From Pseudomonas mosselii (GTDB taxonomy: Bacteria > Pseudomonadota > Gammaproteobacteria > Pseudomonadales > Pseudomonadaceae): a stretch of 64,000 bases of DNA. The position numbers were made by a program, and so were the translations under genes. Location: NCBI RefSeq assembly GCF_019823065.1, contig NZ_CP081966.1, positions 3,441,501 through 3,505,500 of the forward strand. The letters are read 5' to 3'. The notes under the pieces are model-generated. The model was not told where the DNA came from. It worked only from the letters and a program-made list of their open reading frames with translations, and did not search any database. Below, in pieces: positions 47,287 through 59,537 of this stretch (position 1 is the first letter of the stretch; every line of letters begins with the position of its first letter).

Positions 47287-47361
47287 ATGGGCTGCAAAGC
47301 AGCGCCAGGGCCTACCCATCGATTCCGACCGCATGGGTGCCGAAAAGATCAGGCCAACCGA

Positions 47362-49662
47362 TCAGAGGTTCTCGTAGCGGTTCATGTCCAGCACGCCGGC
47401 CTCTACCGGCTCGGTTTCCTTGATGTAGCTGTTCAGGTCATGGAAGTAGCGCCAGAACTCGGGGTGGCTGCGGCGAACGCCCCAGCGCATGACGATGCGC
47501 TCGAACTTGGCCGTGTCGTCCCGCGCCGCCTCCATGTCCTCGACGAACTCCGGCACATCGGCCACCGGGATGTTGAAGATGAAGTTGGGATAGCTGCTGA
47601 GCACGCCCGGGTACAGGGTCAACGTGTCCAGCCCCGGCTGGTAACGGTAGGCCTCGCCAAGCAGGAACGCCACGTTGCTGTGCGCGCGATTGCGCAGCAG
47701 GCTGTAGACCTGGCGCTGGCCGCCCTGCCCTTCGATGCGCAGCATGGTCGCCTCGGGCAGTTGCCCGATCACCTTGAGCCCTGCCGCCGGGCGCGACACC
47801 AGGCGGCTCAGCGACTGCTCGGCGTCACGGAACTCCGTGGGCAGGCCGGACCGCGAGCAATAGGCGCCCTGGCAGCGGTTGATCGGATCCGGCGCGGCGT
47901 TCAGGCTGCCGGTGCGTTGCAGCAGCTTGAGGCCGAAGTCGCGCTTGGGATCGTGCTTGTCCAATTTCAGCGCGCTCGGAGTGCTGGTGTCGATGTCCTC
48001 GTAGTCCATCCACATCTTCACCTTGCCGCTGTTCTGGTACCAGTCGCCGAGGATCTCGCCACGCTTGCCCGCAGGCATCAGGCGCAGGAAGTTGATCTCG
48101 GCGCCGTTGCGGATCAGGTCGAAGTACAGCCGTGTCTGCAACTGGTGCGAGACATTGCCGAACACATCGAAGTTCACCGCCAGCTGGTAGTAGGTGCGCT
48201 CGAACAGCGGGTAGTCGAACAGCCACATGGTCAGCGGCACGTCACCGATCAGGCCCTTGGTCACCGAGGCGCTGTCGAAGTGGCGGAAAATGCTCAGCAG
48301 TGCGTTGTCGTTGCCGGCCCACAGGGTCGACCAGCTTGGCGCCGGCTGCTCGGCATAGGCTTCGCGACGCAGCGCCTCGTACTCGTTGCGCTTGTCGCGG
48401 TAGGCGTGCCACAGGCTCAGCACGCTGCCAACGTCATCGATCTGCCCGGGCATCGCAAGCAACGGCGTGGCCTCGCCCCGGTACTTGGCGTCGGTGATGT
48501 ACAGGTCGTGGGCCGGCTCCTGGAACAGCGCCCAGAAGTTGTCGCGGATCACGTCGGTGGCGATCTGCCCGCGGCACACCGGGCCGCGAATGAAGGTGCG
48601 GACGAAGTACTCGGCGTTGTCCAGCATGAACTGGTAGCGGGCCACCGCCGGGATCGCCTCGAAGGTCTCGAACGGGTTGGCGCGGTGGCGCGGGCCATAG
48701 CCGGGCAGCGACGAGGCATGCCAGTCGCCGCTGTAGAACAGCTGCTTGACCCGCTTGAGCTTCTGCGGCCCCATCGGGTAAGTGATGTGGGTCTTGTGGA
48801 CGATCACGCCCTGCACCGGAATCAGCCGGTAGTAGAAATCGGTGCCCGGCGGGTCGTTGGGCCGGCGGGTGGCGATCAGGTCCACCGGCTGGCCACTCGG
48901 CGTGCGCGAGCGCACCCATTGGAAGAAGTGTCCGGGCTCACCGCCGACGAAGTGGATGTGCGCGAGGAACAGGTGCTCGTACAGCCAGCGGCCGACCAGC
49001 GCCTCGGTAGAGCCCGGGCGGTTGAGCAGCTCTTCCCAGTCGGCGATCTGCTTCGCCTCGACCGCGCTGGGCTGGATTGGCGTCTTTTCGACCGGAGCCC
49101 CGGCTGCCAACCAACGCTGCAGGGTCTGATACTCCTGGTCGGTCAGGCCGGTGACCGCCAGCGGCATGCCCTCTTTCGGGTGGGCGCCGGCGTAGGCGTC
49201 GAACTCGTGGGGCAGCGGGCACATGTTGTTGCGGTTGAGCCCCAGGACGATCTCTTCGGGCAGCTTGGCATTGGGCGTGAGCGGGGTCTTGTGGCCCAGT
49301 TCGAGCATGCGCGCCATCAACGCCGCCTGACTGCCCTGCTTGTCCAGCACCGAGTAGAAACCCTGCTTGCGCCAGCCGGCTTCGTCGCGGGCATCGTAGA
49401 ACAGCCGCGTGGTGGGCACCGCCTGGCTGCGTTCGCCTTGGTAGACCGGCACCTTGGAAGCGCCGCGCTCGGCGCCCTCGGCGCTGCCCAGGTTGAGTTG
49501 GCAGGCTGCATCGTTGCAGGCGTGGCAGGCCACGCACTTCTCGGTGAAGATCGGTTGGATATCCCGGGTATATGAAATCGTCGGGCTCGATTGGGGGGCC
49601 TGCCCGAACGCCGCGCCACTGAGGAGCAGGGCGAAGGCGCTGGCAAGTATGCGATGCAACAT
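47362..49662 (-). CDS. cti: Periplasmic cis-trans fatty acid isomerase
   Basis: A 766-residue protein, the same length as the P. putida enzyme when started at ATG 49660-49662 (MLHRILASAFALLLSGAAFG, a signal peptide). The heme c-binding site is C43-V-A-C46-H47. Cti converts membrane cis-unsaturated fatty acids to trans in response to solvents or heat, without de novo synthesis. Blocks such as GDWHASSLPGYGPRHRANPFETF and the C-terminal FHDLNSYIKETEPVEAGVLD are intact. An earlier start (49692) is possible. It diverges from metH. Confidence 0.93.
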   Translation of the reverse strand: MLHRILASAFALLLSGAAFGQAPQSSPTISYTRDIQPIFTEKCVACHACNDAACQLNLGSAEGAERGASKVPVYQGERSQAVPTTRLFYDARDEAGWRKQGFYSVLDKQGSQAALMARMLELGHKTPLTPNAKLPEEIVLGLNRNNMCPLPHEFDAYAGAHPKEGMPLAVTGLTDQEYQTLQRWLAAGAPVEKTPIQPSAVEAKQIADWEELLNRPGSTEALVGRWLYEHLFLAHIHFVGGEPGHFFQWVRSRTPSGQPVDLIATRRPNDPPGTDFYYRLIPVQGVIVHKTHITYPMGPQKLKRVKQLFYSGDWHASSLPGYGPRHRANPFETFEAIPAVARYQFMLDNAEYFVRTFIRGPVCRGQIATDVIRDNFWALFQEPAHDLYITDAKYRGEATPLLAMPGQIDDVGSVLSLWHAYRDKRNEYEALRREAYAEQPAPSWSTLWAGNDNALLSIFRHFDSASVTKGLIGDVPLTMWLFDYPLFERTYYQLAVNFDVFGNVSHQLQTRLYFDLIRNGAEINFLRLMPAGKRGEILGDWYQNSGKVKMWMDYEDIDTSTPSALKLDKHDPKRDFGLKLLQRTGSLNAAPDPINRCQGAYCSRSGLPTEFRDAEQSLSRLVSRPAAGLKVIGQLPEATMLRIEGQGGQRQVYSLLRNRAHSNVAFLLGEAYRYQPGLDTLTLYPGVLSSYPNFIFNIPVADVPEFVEDMEAARDDTAKFERIVMRWGVRRSHPEFWRYFHDLNSYIKETEPVEAGVLDMNRYENL

Positions 49663-49837
49663 GTGCCGAATGTCCTGGTTCTTGAAAGCCATCACGATGT
49701 GCCTGGCGGGTCCTGAGGTGTTGGGGGGCGCCGCGCCAACATGAGGGAAATTCATGCAAATGGGCGATACGCCTAAAATCCGTGCAGCTTTGTTATTATT
49801 CGGCACCTTCTGATATTCGCCCGACCAGGTAGTTCCT

Positions 49838-53545
<3,708 letters not shown>

Positions 53546-53563
53546 CGCCAGCCCTGCACTACC

Positions 53564-53687
53564 CCTGTAGGAGCGGCCTCGTGTCGCGAAAGGGCTGCAT
53601 GGCAGCCCCAGGATCTCAGTGTTGATGCAAATATCGCTGGGGCCGCTGCGCGGCCCTTTCGCGACACGAGGCCGCTCCTACACAGGG
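53564..53687. repeat. Large palindromic repeat, about 124 bp
   Basis: The left arm starts CTGTAGGAGCGGCC and includes TCGTGTCGCGAAAGGGCTGC; the right arm (53638-53687) is its complement with GGCCGCTCCTAC at the end. The outer and inner blocks match the repeat at 18841-18983 while the middle arm sequence differs. It follows metH. Confidence 0.85.
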
Positions 53688-53726
53688 AACGCGTGAACCT
53701 CCCGACACATGCACAAGGACCCCCGC

Positions 53727-54839
53727 ATGTCCCGCACAATCCTGGTGATCGGCGCCTACGGCAACTTCGGCCGGATCATCTGCCGCCACCTGCAGCAGAT
53801 GCCCGCCGTGCAACTGGTGATCGCCGGCCGTAACGCCAACAGCCTTGCCCAACTGGCCACACAGCTTAGTGGCAGCGAACGCTGGTGCGGCGACGCCATG
53901 GCTCCCGGTTTTGCCGACGCCCTGCGCGCGCTGCGCATCGACTGGGTGATCCACACCGGCGGCCCCTTCCAGGGCCAGCCCTACAGCGTGGCCGAGGCCT
54001 GCATCGAGGCGGGCGCCAACTATTGCGACCTCTCCGACTGCCGGGTGTTCGTCAACGGCATCGAGCGCCTGGACGCCCGCGCCCGAGCGGCCAATGTCGC
54101 GCTGCTCAGCGGCTGCAGCTCGGTGCCCAGCCTGTCGTCGGCGATCCTCGACGAGCAGCGCCATCACTTCAGCCGCATCGAGCGCATCGAGCACGGTATT
54201 TCCTCCTCGGCGAAGATGCCCGGCCTGTCCACCATCGAAGGCGTGCTGGCCTACGCTGGCCGGCCGATCCGCCAGTGGCGCGACGGGCGCCCGCACGCCG
54301 TGGACGGCTGGCTCGGCCTGCAACTGCGTCACCTGCCCGGCCTGGGCTGGCGCCTGTTGAACAACGTCGATGTGCCGGACATGGACATCTTCGCCGAGCG
54401 CTACGGCGCCCGTGACCTTGCATTCAAGGCAGGCTCCGGGCTCATGGCCGGCGGCCTGGCCAATGCCGCGCTGGCGTTGCTGGTCAAGCACGGCCTGGTG
54501 CGCGACCCGCTGCCCTGGGCGCGGCGCCTGCATCGCCTGGGCGGCCATTTCGAGCGCTTTGGCGATGGCATGAGTGCGATGTACCTGGATGTCCGCGGCC
54601 TGGACATGCAGGGCCAGCCACTGCGCCTGCAGGCCCAAGTCAGCGCCAGTGACGACAAGGGCCCGGAAATCCCCAGCTGCGCGGCGGTGGCGCTGATGGC
54701 CAGGGTGATCGAGGGCTACACCCCGGCCCCGGGCGCCCGCCCCTGCGTCGGCGAGATCAGTGTCGAGCAGTACCTGGCGGCCATCGGCGAACCGGACAAG
54801 GTGCGCTACAGCGTCAGCTTCCAGCACGGGCGAGGCTGA
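53727..54839 (+). CDS. Saccharopine-dehydrogenase-like NAD(P)-binding protein
   Basis: A 370-residue protein. ILVIGAYGNFGRIICRHL is a Rossmann G-x-x-G-x-x-G nucleotide site, followed by WVIHTGGPFQGQPYSVAEACIEAGANYCDLSD, typical of saccharopine dehydrogenase-like (Sacchrp_dh_NADP) proteins of unknown substrate. AAGGA nine bases ahead selects ATG 53727. One base separates its stop from the DUF2269 gene, so they are cotranscribed. Confidence 0.82.
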   Translation: MSRTILVIGAYGNFGRIICRHLQQMPAVQLVIAGRNANSLAQLATQLSGSERWCGDAMAPGFADALRALRIDWVIHTGGPFQGQPYSVAEACIEAGANYCDLSDCRVFVNGIERLDARARAANVALLSGCSSVPSLSSAILDEQRHHFSRIERIEHGISSSAKMPGLSTIEGVLAYAGRPIRQWRDGRPHAVDGWLGLQLRHLPGLGWRLLNNVDVPDMDIFAERYGARDLAFKAGSGLMAGGLANAALALLVKHGLVRDPLPWARRLHRLGGHFERFGDGMSAMYLDVRGLDMQGQPLRLQAQVSASDDKGPEIPSCAAVALMARVIEGYTPAPGARPCVGEISVEQYLAAIGEPDKVRYSVSFQHGRG

Positions 54840-54840
54840 G

Positions 54841-55320
54841 ATGAGCTACCTGCTGCTCAAGTACCTGCATGTGATCGCCGCGGTGTTCCTGTTCGGTTTT
54901 GGCATGGGCTCGTACCTGTACCTGATCGCCGCGAACCGCAGCCGCGATCCACGGGTGATTGCCGCCGTGGCGAGGATGGTGGTGCGCTTCGATGCCTGGA
55001 TCACCACGCCCGCCGGGGTCCTGCAGTTGCTGACCGGCTACGCCATGGTCAGCATGACCGGCATGCCGTGGTCCGCCGACTGGCTGCAGGGCGCGCTGCT
55101 GATCTTCTTCACGGTGGGCGCCCTGTGGCTGCCGGTGCTGCTGTTGCAGACGCGCATGCAGCGCCTTGCTGCCCAGGCCGTCAAGCATGACACCGCGCTG
55201 GGTGAAGACTATCAGCGGCTGTACCGCCCCTGGCTGTGGATGGGGGTGGCGGGGTTTGCCGGCATGTTCCTGATCGTGCTGGTGATGATCACCAAGCAGG
55301 CACCGTGGCAATGGCTCTGA
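54841..55320 (+). CDS. DUF2269 inner membrane protein
   Basis: A 159-residue protein with four hydrophobic helices (LLKYLHVIAAVFLFGFGMGSYLY, ITTPAGVLQLLTGYAMV, and two more). LHVIAAVFLFG and the glycine pattern match the DUF2269 family, whose role is unknown. It is translationally close to the saccharopine-dehydrogenase-like gene, suggesting a joint function. Confidence 0.82.
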   Translation: MSYLLLKYLHVIAAVFLFGFGMGSYLYLIAANRSRDPRVIAAVARMVVRFDAWITTPAGVLQLLTGYAMVSMTGMPWSADWLQGALLIFFTVGALWLPVLLLQTRMQRLAAQAVKHDTALGEDYQRLYRPWLWMGVAGFAGMFLIVLVMITKQAPWQWL

Positions 55321-55330
55321 CCCTCGCAAG

Positions 55331-55420
55331 AAAAATATTCTAAGTACATAGCGAAAAAGCATAGAATTTTTTTCGAGTATCGCCTTGATACGGGAAAAAG
55401 GAAAAACATTCATATCGGCA
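55331..55420. promoter_or_regulatory. AT-rich intergenic patch with two short dyads
   Basis: The bases between the DUF2269 and cysteine desulfurase genes are much richer in A/T than their surroundings. AAAAATATTCTA...TAGAATTTTTTT (55331-55372) forms an A/T stem ending in a T-run, and GTATC-GCCTT-GATAC (55377-55391) is a perfect small dyad. They may be a terminator and an operator, or simply a promoter region. Confidence 0.35.
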
Positions 55421-55484
55421 ATTGCCTAGGATGATGTCCATGGATGCCGACAGGCGGCGTCCACGCACGGACCCGCCCGCGATC

Positions 55485-56639
55485 ATGCCCAGCACCCCGC
55501 TCTACTTCGATTACGCCGCCACCACTCCGGTCGATGACCAGGTCATCGCTGCCATGCTCACCTGCCTGGGCCGCGAAGCCAACTTCGGCAACCCCGCCTC
55601 CAGCGGCCACTTCCATGGCCAGGCCGCCCGCGAGGCCGTCGAGCAGGCCCGCCGCCAGGTGGCCGAGCGCGTAGGCGCCCAGCCCGATGATCTGGTCTGG
55701 ACCTCCGGCGCCACCGAATCCAACAACCTGGCACTCAAGGGTATCGCCCAGGGCTTCGCGCAGCCGGGCCACCTGCTGACCAGCCAGCTCGAACACAAGG
55801 CCATCCTCGACACCGCCGCCGAACTGGAGCGCCAGGGCTGGACGGTGACCCGCCTGGCGCCGGACGCCCATGGCCTGATCCAGGCCGAAGCCGTGCAGGC
55901 CGCGCTGCACCCGGATACGCGCTTGGTGTCGCTGATGGCGGTGAACAACGAACTGGGCACCGTGACCGACTTCGCCCGCATCGGCGAGCTGGTCCGCGAC
56001 CATGGCGCCCTGTTGCATGTGGACGCGGCGCAGGCGGTGGGCAAGGTCCGCATCGACCTGGCGCACCAGGCCGTCGACCTGATGTCGTTCTCGGCGCACA
56101 AGGTCTATGGCCCCAAGGGCATCGGCGCCCTCTACGTCGGCGCCCGCGCCCGCCCGGCCATGCGTGCGCAGATGCACGGTGGCGGCCATGAGCGCGGCCT
56201 GCGCTCCGGCACCCTGGCCACCCACCAGATCGTCGGCATGGGCAGCGCGTTCGAGTTGGCCGGCCAACCCGGCGAGGCCGAATACCAGCGCCTGGAGCAG
56301 CTCGCCCGACGCCTGCGCGACGGTCTGCTGGCCCTGCCTGGGGTCACGCTCAACGGCTGCGCGGTGCAGCGCATTCCCCACACCCTCAACCTGTGCATCG
56401 ACGCCAAGGGCTTCAACAGCCTGGCACTGGCCGGCGAGTTGGCGCTGTCCACCACCTCGGCCTGCAACTCGGCAAGCAACGCGGCGTCCCACGTGCTGCT
56501 GGCCCTCGGCCTCGACGAGCGCCAGGCGCGCAACAGCGTGCGCCTGAGCCTCGGGCGCTACACCAGCGAGGCGGACGTGGACACGGCGCTGGCGGTGTTC
56601 GGCCGGGTTGTTGGAGCTGCCGCGGTGGCACTCTGGTAG
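55485..56639 (+). CDS. Stand-alone cysteine desulfurase (IscS/NifS-like)
   Basis: A 384-residue PLP enzyme of the class V aminotransferase family. YFDYAATTPVDDQVIAAML is the conserved start, SFSAHKVYGPKG has the Schiff-base lysine and the mobile loop STTSACNSASNAASHVL carries the catalytic cysteine. ATG 55485 fits the family start, but ATG 55440 has the better AGGA and cannot be excluded. No iscU, iscA or suf gene is near, so it likely serves a separate sulfur transfer, for example to tRNA or cofactors. This is inference. Confidence 0.85.
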   Translation: MPSTPLYFDYAATTPVDDQVIAAMLTCLGREANFGNPASSGHFHGQAAREAVEQARRQVAERVGAQPDDLVWTSGATESNNLALKGIAQGFAQPGHLLTSQLEHKAILDTAAELERQGWTVTRLAPDAHGLIQAEAVQAALHPDTRLVSLMAVNNELGTVTDFARIGELVRDHGALLHVDAAQAVGKVRIDLAHQAVDLMSFSAHKVYGPKGIGALYVGARARPAMRAQMHGGGHERGLRSGTLATHQIVGMGSAFELAGQPGEAEYQRLEQLARRLRDGLLALPGVTLNGCAVQRIPHTLNLCIDAKGFNSLALAGELALSTTSACNSASNAASHVLLALGLDERQARNSVRLSLGRYTSEADVDTALAVFGRVVGAAAVALW

Positions 56640-56915
56640 GCACGCAGCAACCCCTGCTGATCAACAGGGTGCCGGTGATACGGCCGGTTCTCCCTGTTGA
56701 CCGCAGGGTCACAACCTTCTTCCGTACCTTCAAGCGATAGCGCGCCAACAACGATCGCACTTTTTTGCCGACCGGCGGTCTACTCCCTCTTTTGCCAACC
56801 GCATTCGATTGCCAAGGCCCGCTTTTTCACGCTGCACATGGCCAGGCCAAAAGCCTTGCCGTTGTGTAGGATGGGCAGCGCAGATCCAGACGCTGCCAGT
56901 TACAGGGAGATCCAC

Positions 56916-57773
56916 ATGCGCGTCCCATCCGTTGCCTGCCTCATCGGCCTGACGCTGGGCCTGCTCGCCGCGACCAGCGCCCAGGCCTTCACCGGTGAAG
57001 AGGCGCAACTGATCGATACGATCAACGTCTACCGCAGCCAAGCCCAGCGCTGTGGTGGCGAAGCCTCGCTGGAGCTGCCGCCGCTCAACAGCGACACCCG
57101 CCTGGCGCTGTCGCCCGAAGGCACCCGCGACCTGCAGCAGGCCATGACCCGCGCCGCCTACCCGATGGTCAATGTCCAGGCCATCAGCCTGTCCGGCCCG
57201 CGGGACGCCCAGGCGGCGATGAAGGCCATCGAGGAGAGCTTCTGCCAAGTGGTGCTCGACCCGCAGTTCGTCGACATCGGCGTCAGCCAGGAGGGCCGAG
57301 ACTGGCGCATCGTCCTGGCCCGGCCGCTGCTCAGTGCCCGCCTGGGCGACTGGCAGGCCGAAGGCCAGAAGCTGCTGCAGGAGATCAACGCCGCACGCCA
57401 GCTGCCCCGCCAGTGCGGCGGCCAGCCGTTCGCCGCCGCCCCCGCGCTGGCCTGGAACGCCACCCTGGCGGGTGTGGCCGCCAACCACACCCGGGCCATG
57501 GCCAACCAGAACTTCTTCGACCATCTCGACCACGATGGCCGTACTCCGGGCGACCGGGCGGAGCTGGCCGGCTACCTGTACCGGCAGATCGGCGAAAACA
57601 TCGCCGCCGGGCGCGACACCGCGCGCAAGGTGGTCGATGGCTGGCTGGCCAGCCCAGGGCACTGCGCCACCCTGATGAACCCGGACTTCCGTGAACTGGG
57701 AGCGGCGTATGCGGTGGATCCGAAGAGCGATGCCGGGATCTACTGGACGGGGTTGTTCGGTACGCCGCAGTAA
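56916..57773 (+). CDS. Secreted CAP (SCP/PR-1) domain protein
   Basis: A 285-residue protein with a signal peptide (ending ATSAQA). The C-terminal about 150 residues are a CAP domain: GVAANHTRAMANQNFFDHLDHDG (histidine and glutamate region), GENIAAG and LMNPDFRELGAAY. The N-terminal about 110 residues (TINVYRSQAQRCGGEASLELPPLN) look like a partial duplicate of the same fold. CAP proteins occur in envelope or secreted roles. Function unknown. AGGGAG precedes ATG 56916. Confidence 0.85.
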   Translation: MRVPSVACLIGLTLGLLAATSAQAFTGEEAQLIDTINVYRSQAQRCGGEASLELPPLNSDTRLALSPEGTRDLQQAMTRAAYPMVNVQAISLSGPRDAQAAMKAIEESFCQVVLDPQFVDIGVSQEGRDWRIVLARPLLSARLGDWQAEGQKLLQEINAARQLPRQCGGQPFAAAPALAWNATLAGVAANHTRAMANQNFFDHLDHDGRTPGDRAELAGYLYRQIGENIAAGRDTARKVVDGWLASPGHCATLMNPDFRELGAAYAVDPKSDAGIYWTGLFGTPQ

Positions 57774-57778
57774 ACCTG

Positions 57779-57843
57779 CATCGCGGGGCTAGCCCGCTCC
57801 CACGCTGCGGGTCAAGGCGTGGGAGCGGGCTTGCCCCGCGATG
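57779..57843. repeat. REP-type palindrome overlapping the end of a gene
   Basis: Arms CATCGCGGGGCTAGCCCGCTCC... (57779-57804) and their near-perfect complement (57817-57843), with CCCACGC/GCGTGGG at the loop end. The right arm overlaps the final codons of the GlxA-type regulator on the minus strand. Confidence 0.92.
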
Positions 57844-58813
57844 AGTCCAGCTCGGACCTGCGTAACGCCAGCGCCGTGCAACCAAACCGCCGTCGCACCC
57901 ACTTGCCCAGGTAGCTGGCATCCCCCATCCCCACTTCATCGGCGATCTGCGCCAGGCTGTGGCTGGAGTTGAGCAAGCGCCAGCGCGCCTGCTGCAGGCG
58001 TAGCTCCTGCCACCAGGCCTTGGCGCTCATGCCATGACAAGCCTGGAACTGGCGGTCGAGCTGGCGCCGGCTGATGCCCAGTTCTGCCGCCAATACCTCC
58101 ACCGGCAGCTGCGTCGCCAGGTGATGGCGCATCAGCGCCGTGGCCCGCTGCACCTGGCGTGCCTGCCCGGCGCCGGCCTCCAGCGAACGCAAGGCGTGCT
58201 GGCTGTCCCGGCTTTCGTCCACCAGCATGTCGGCCAGGCCCTTCAGCGCCCGGGCACGGCCACTGGCGCGGGCGATCAGCTCCACCGCCAGGTCGATGGC
58301 CGCCGTGCCGCCGGCACAGGTGATGCGCTCACCGTCGAAGCAGAACAGCTGCCCGGTCAACAGGCGCACGCGGGGAAAGGCCAGGCGAAACTCCGCTTCA
58401 TGGCGCCAGTGCACCACCACCTGATGACCGTCCAGCAGGCCGCAGGCCGCCAACAGGAAGGCCGCGTTGTCGACACACACCAGCTTCACCCCGGCCTTGC
58501 TCGCCTGCTTCAAAAGGGCCTTGTAGCGCGGTGCCAAGGCCGCCGTGGCACTGGCGTTGCGCCCGCCGAACAGCACCAGGTGGTCGTAGTCGCCCCAGCG
58601 GATCTGCGCAGGGGTTGCCTCGACCTGGACAATCGCTGCGCTGCTGGAAACCACCGGCTCCCGGTCCAGCCCGAGCACGGTCCAACGGCAATAGCGCTGA
58701 CGGCTGTAGTCCTCGTCGTCGGCGGAGAAGCGCAGCTTGTCGAGGAACGCGCCGAACGGCAGCAAGGCGAACTCCGGTAAAGGCAGGATCAGCAGACGCA
58801 GGTCGGGTGTCAT
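57812..58813 (-). CDS. GlxA-type AraC-family regulator, C-terminus encoded by a REP
   Basis: A 333-residue regulator with a DJ-1/PfpI-like N-terminal domain (YDHLVLFGGRNASATAALAP, VKLVCVDNAAFLLAACGLLDGH, CAGGTAAIDLAVELI) and a C-terminal helix-turn-helix pair (VEVLAAELGISRRQLDRQFQACHGMSAKAWW, LAQIADEVGMGDASYLGKWVRRRFG). The last residues SRGKPAPTP are read from the right arm of the REP at 57779-57843, so the ancestral stop was probably lost. It diverges from a LysE exporter. Confidence 0.85.
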   Translation of the reverse strand: MTPDLRLLILPLPEFALLPFGAFLDKLRFSADDEDYSRQRYCRWTVLGLDREPVVSSSAAIVQVEATPAQIRWGDYDHLVLFGGRNASATAALAPRYKALLKQASKAGVKLVCVDNAAFLLAACGLLDGHQVVVHWRHEAEFRLAFPRVRLLTGQLFCFDGERITCAGGTAAIDLAVELIARASGRARALKGLADMLVDESRDSQHALRSLEAGAGQARQVQRATALMRHHLATQLPVEVLAAELGISRRQLDRQFQACHGMSAKAWWQELRLQQARWRLLNSSHSLAQIADEVGMGDASYLGKWVRRRFGCTALALRRSELDSSRGKPAPTP

Positions 58814-58913
58814 TCAGGAATGTCCAGATATAACCATTCAATGACCAGATACTACCCTGTATTTCCACTGCCCTGCCCTACACTGGCGCCCTGCACTTCC
58901 ACAAGGCTCCCCC

Positions 58914-59525
58914 ATGGCACTCGACACCTGGCTCATCTACCTGCTCGCCAGCATCGGACTGTCGCTGACCCCAGGTCCGAACAGCCTGCTGGCCCTGACC
59001 CATGGCGCGCTGTACGGCGCCCGCCGCACGCTGTTCACCATCCTTGGCGGCGTGCTGGGCTTCAGTCTCCTGATCGCCCTGACCATGTTCGGCCTGAGCG
59101 CCCTGCTGCAGGCCTCGGCCTCGGTGCTGACGGTGCTCAAGTGGATCGGCGGGGCCTACCTGGTCTGGCTTGGGATCCAGCTGTGGCGCATACCGGCGCT
59201 GCACCTGGAACAACCGCGCGGCGGTGTGGCGCTGAGCAATGCCGGGTTGTTCCGCCAGGGCTGCCTTTCGGCTGTGGCCAACCCCAAGGTGCTGCTGTTC
59301 TATGGCGCGTTCCTGCCCCAGTTCATCGACCCGCAGCGTGGCCTGCTGGTGCAGTTCGTGGTGATGGCGGCGACCTTCGCCAGTGTCGAATGCCTGGTGG
59401 AGTACCTGCTGGCACGTCTGGCGTTTCGCATCCGCCCGTGGCTGGCCAAGGGTGGCCGGTGGTTCAATCGCTGTTGCGGGAGCCTGTTCGCACTGATCGG
59501 CGTGGCCCTGCCGCTGGGACGATAG
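58914..59525 (+). CDS. LysE/RhtB-family amino acid exporter
   Basis: A 203-residue membrane protein with six hydrophobic helices. SIGLSLTPGPNSLLALTHGALYG is the family signature, and LSAVANPKVLLFYGAFLPQFID is the second conserved block. It exports amino acids such as threonine or homoserine lactone. The substrate is not deducible. The divergent regulator gene is a likely controller. Confidence 0.89.
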   Translation: MALDTWLIYLLASIGLSLTPGPNSLLALTHGALYGARRTLFTILGGVLGFSLLIALTMFGLSALLQASASVLTVLKWIGGAYLVWLGIQLWRIPALHLEQPRGGVALSNAGLFRQGCLSAVANPKVLLFYGAFLPQFIDPQRGLLVQFVVMAATFASVECLVEYLLARLAFRIRPWLAKGGRWFNRCCGSLFALIGVALPLGR

Positions 59526-59537
59526 AAGCCCCGGGGA

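Noticed and set aside
49663..49837. Possible cobalamin or SAM riboswitch before metH
   Set aside because: The gap is short and shared with the cti promoter; no B12-box or other aptamer signature was seen.
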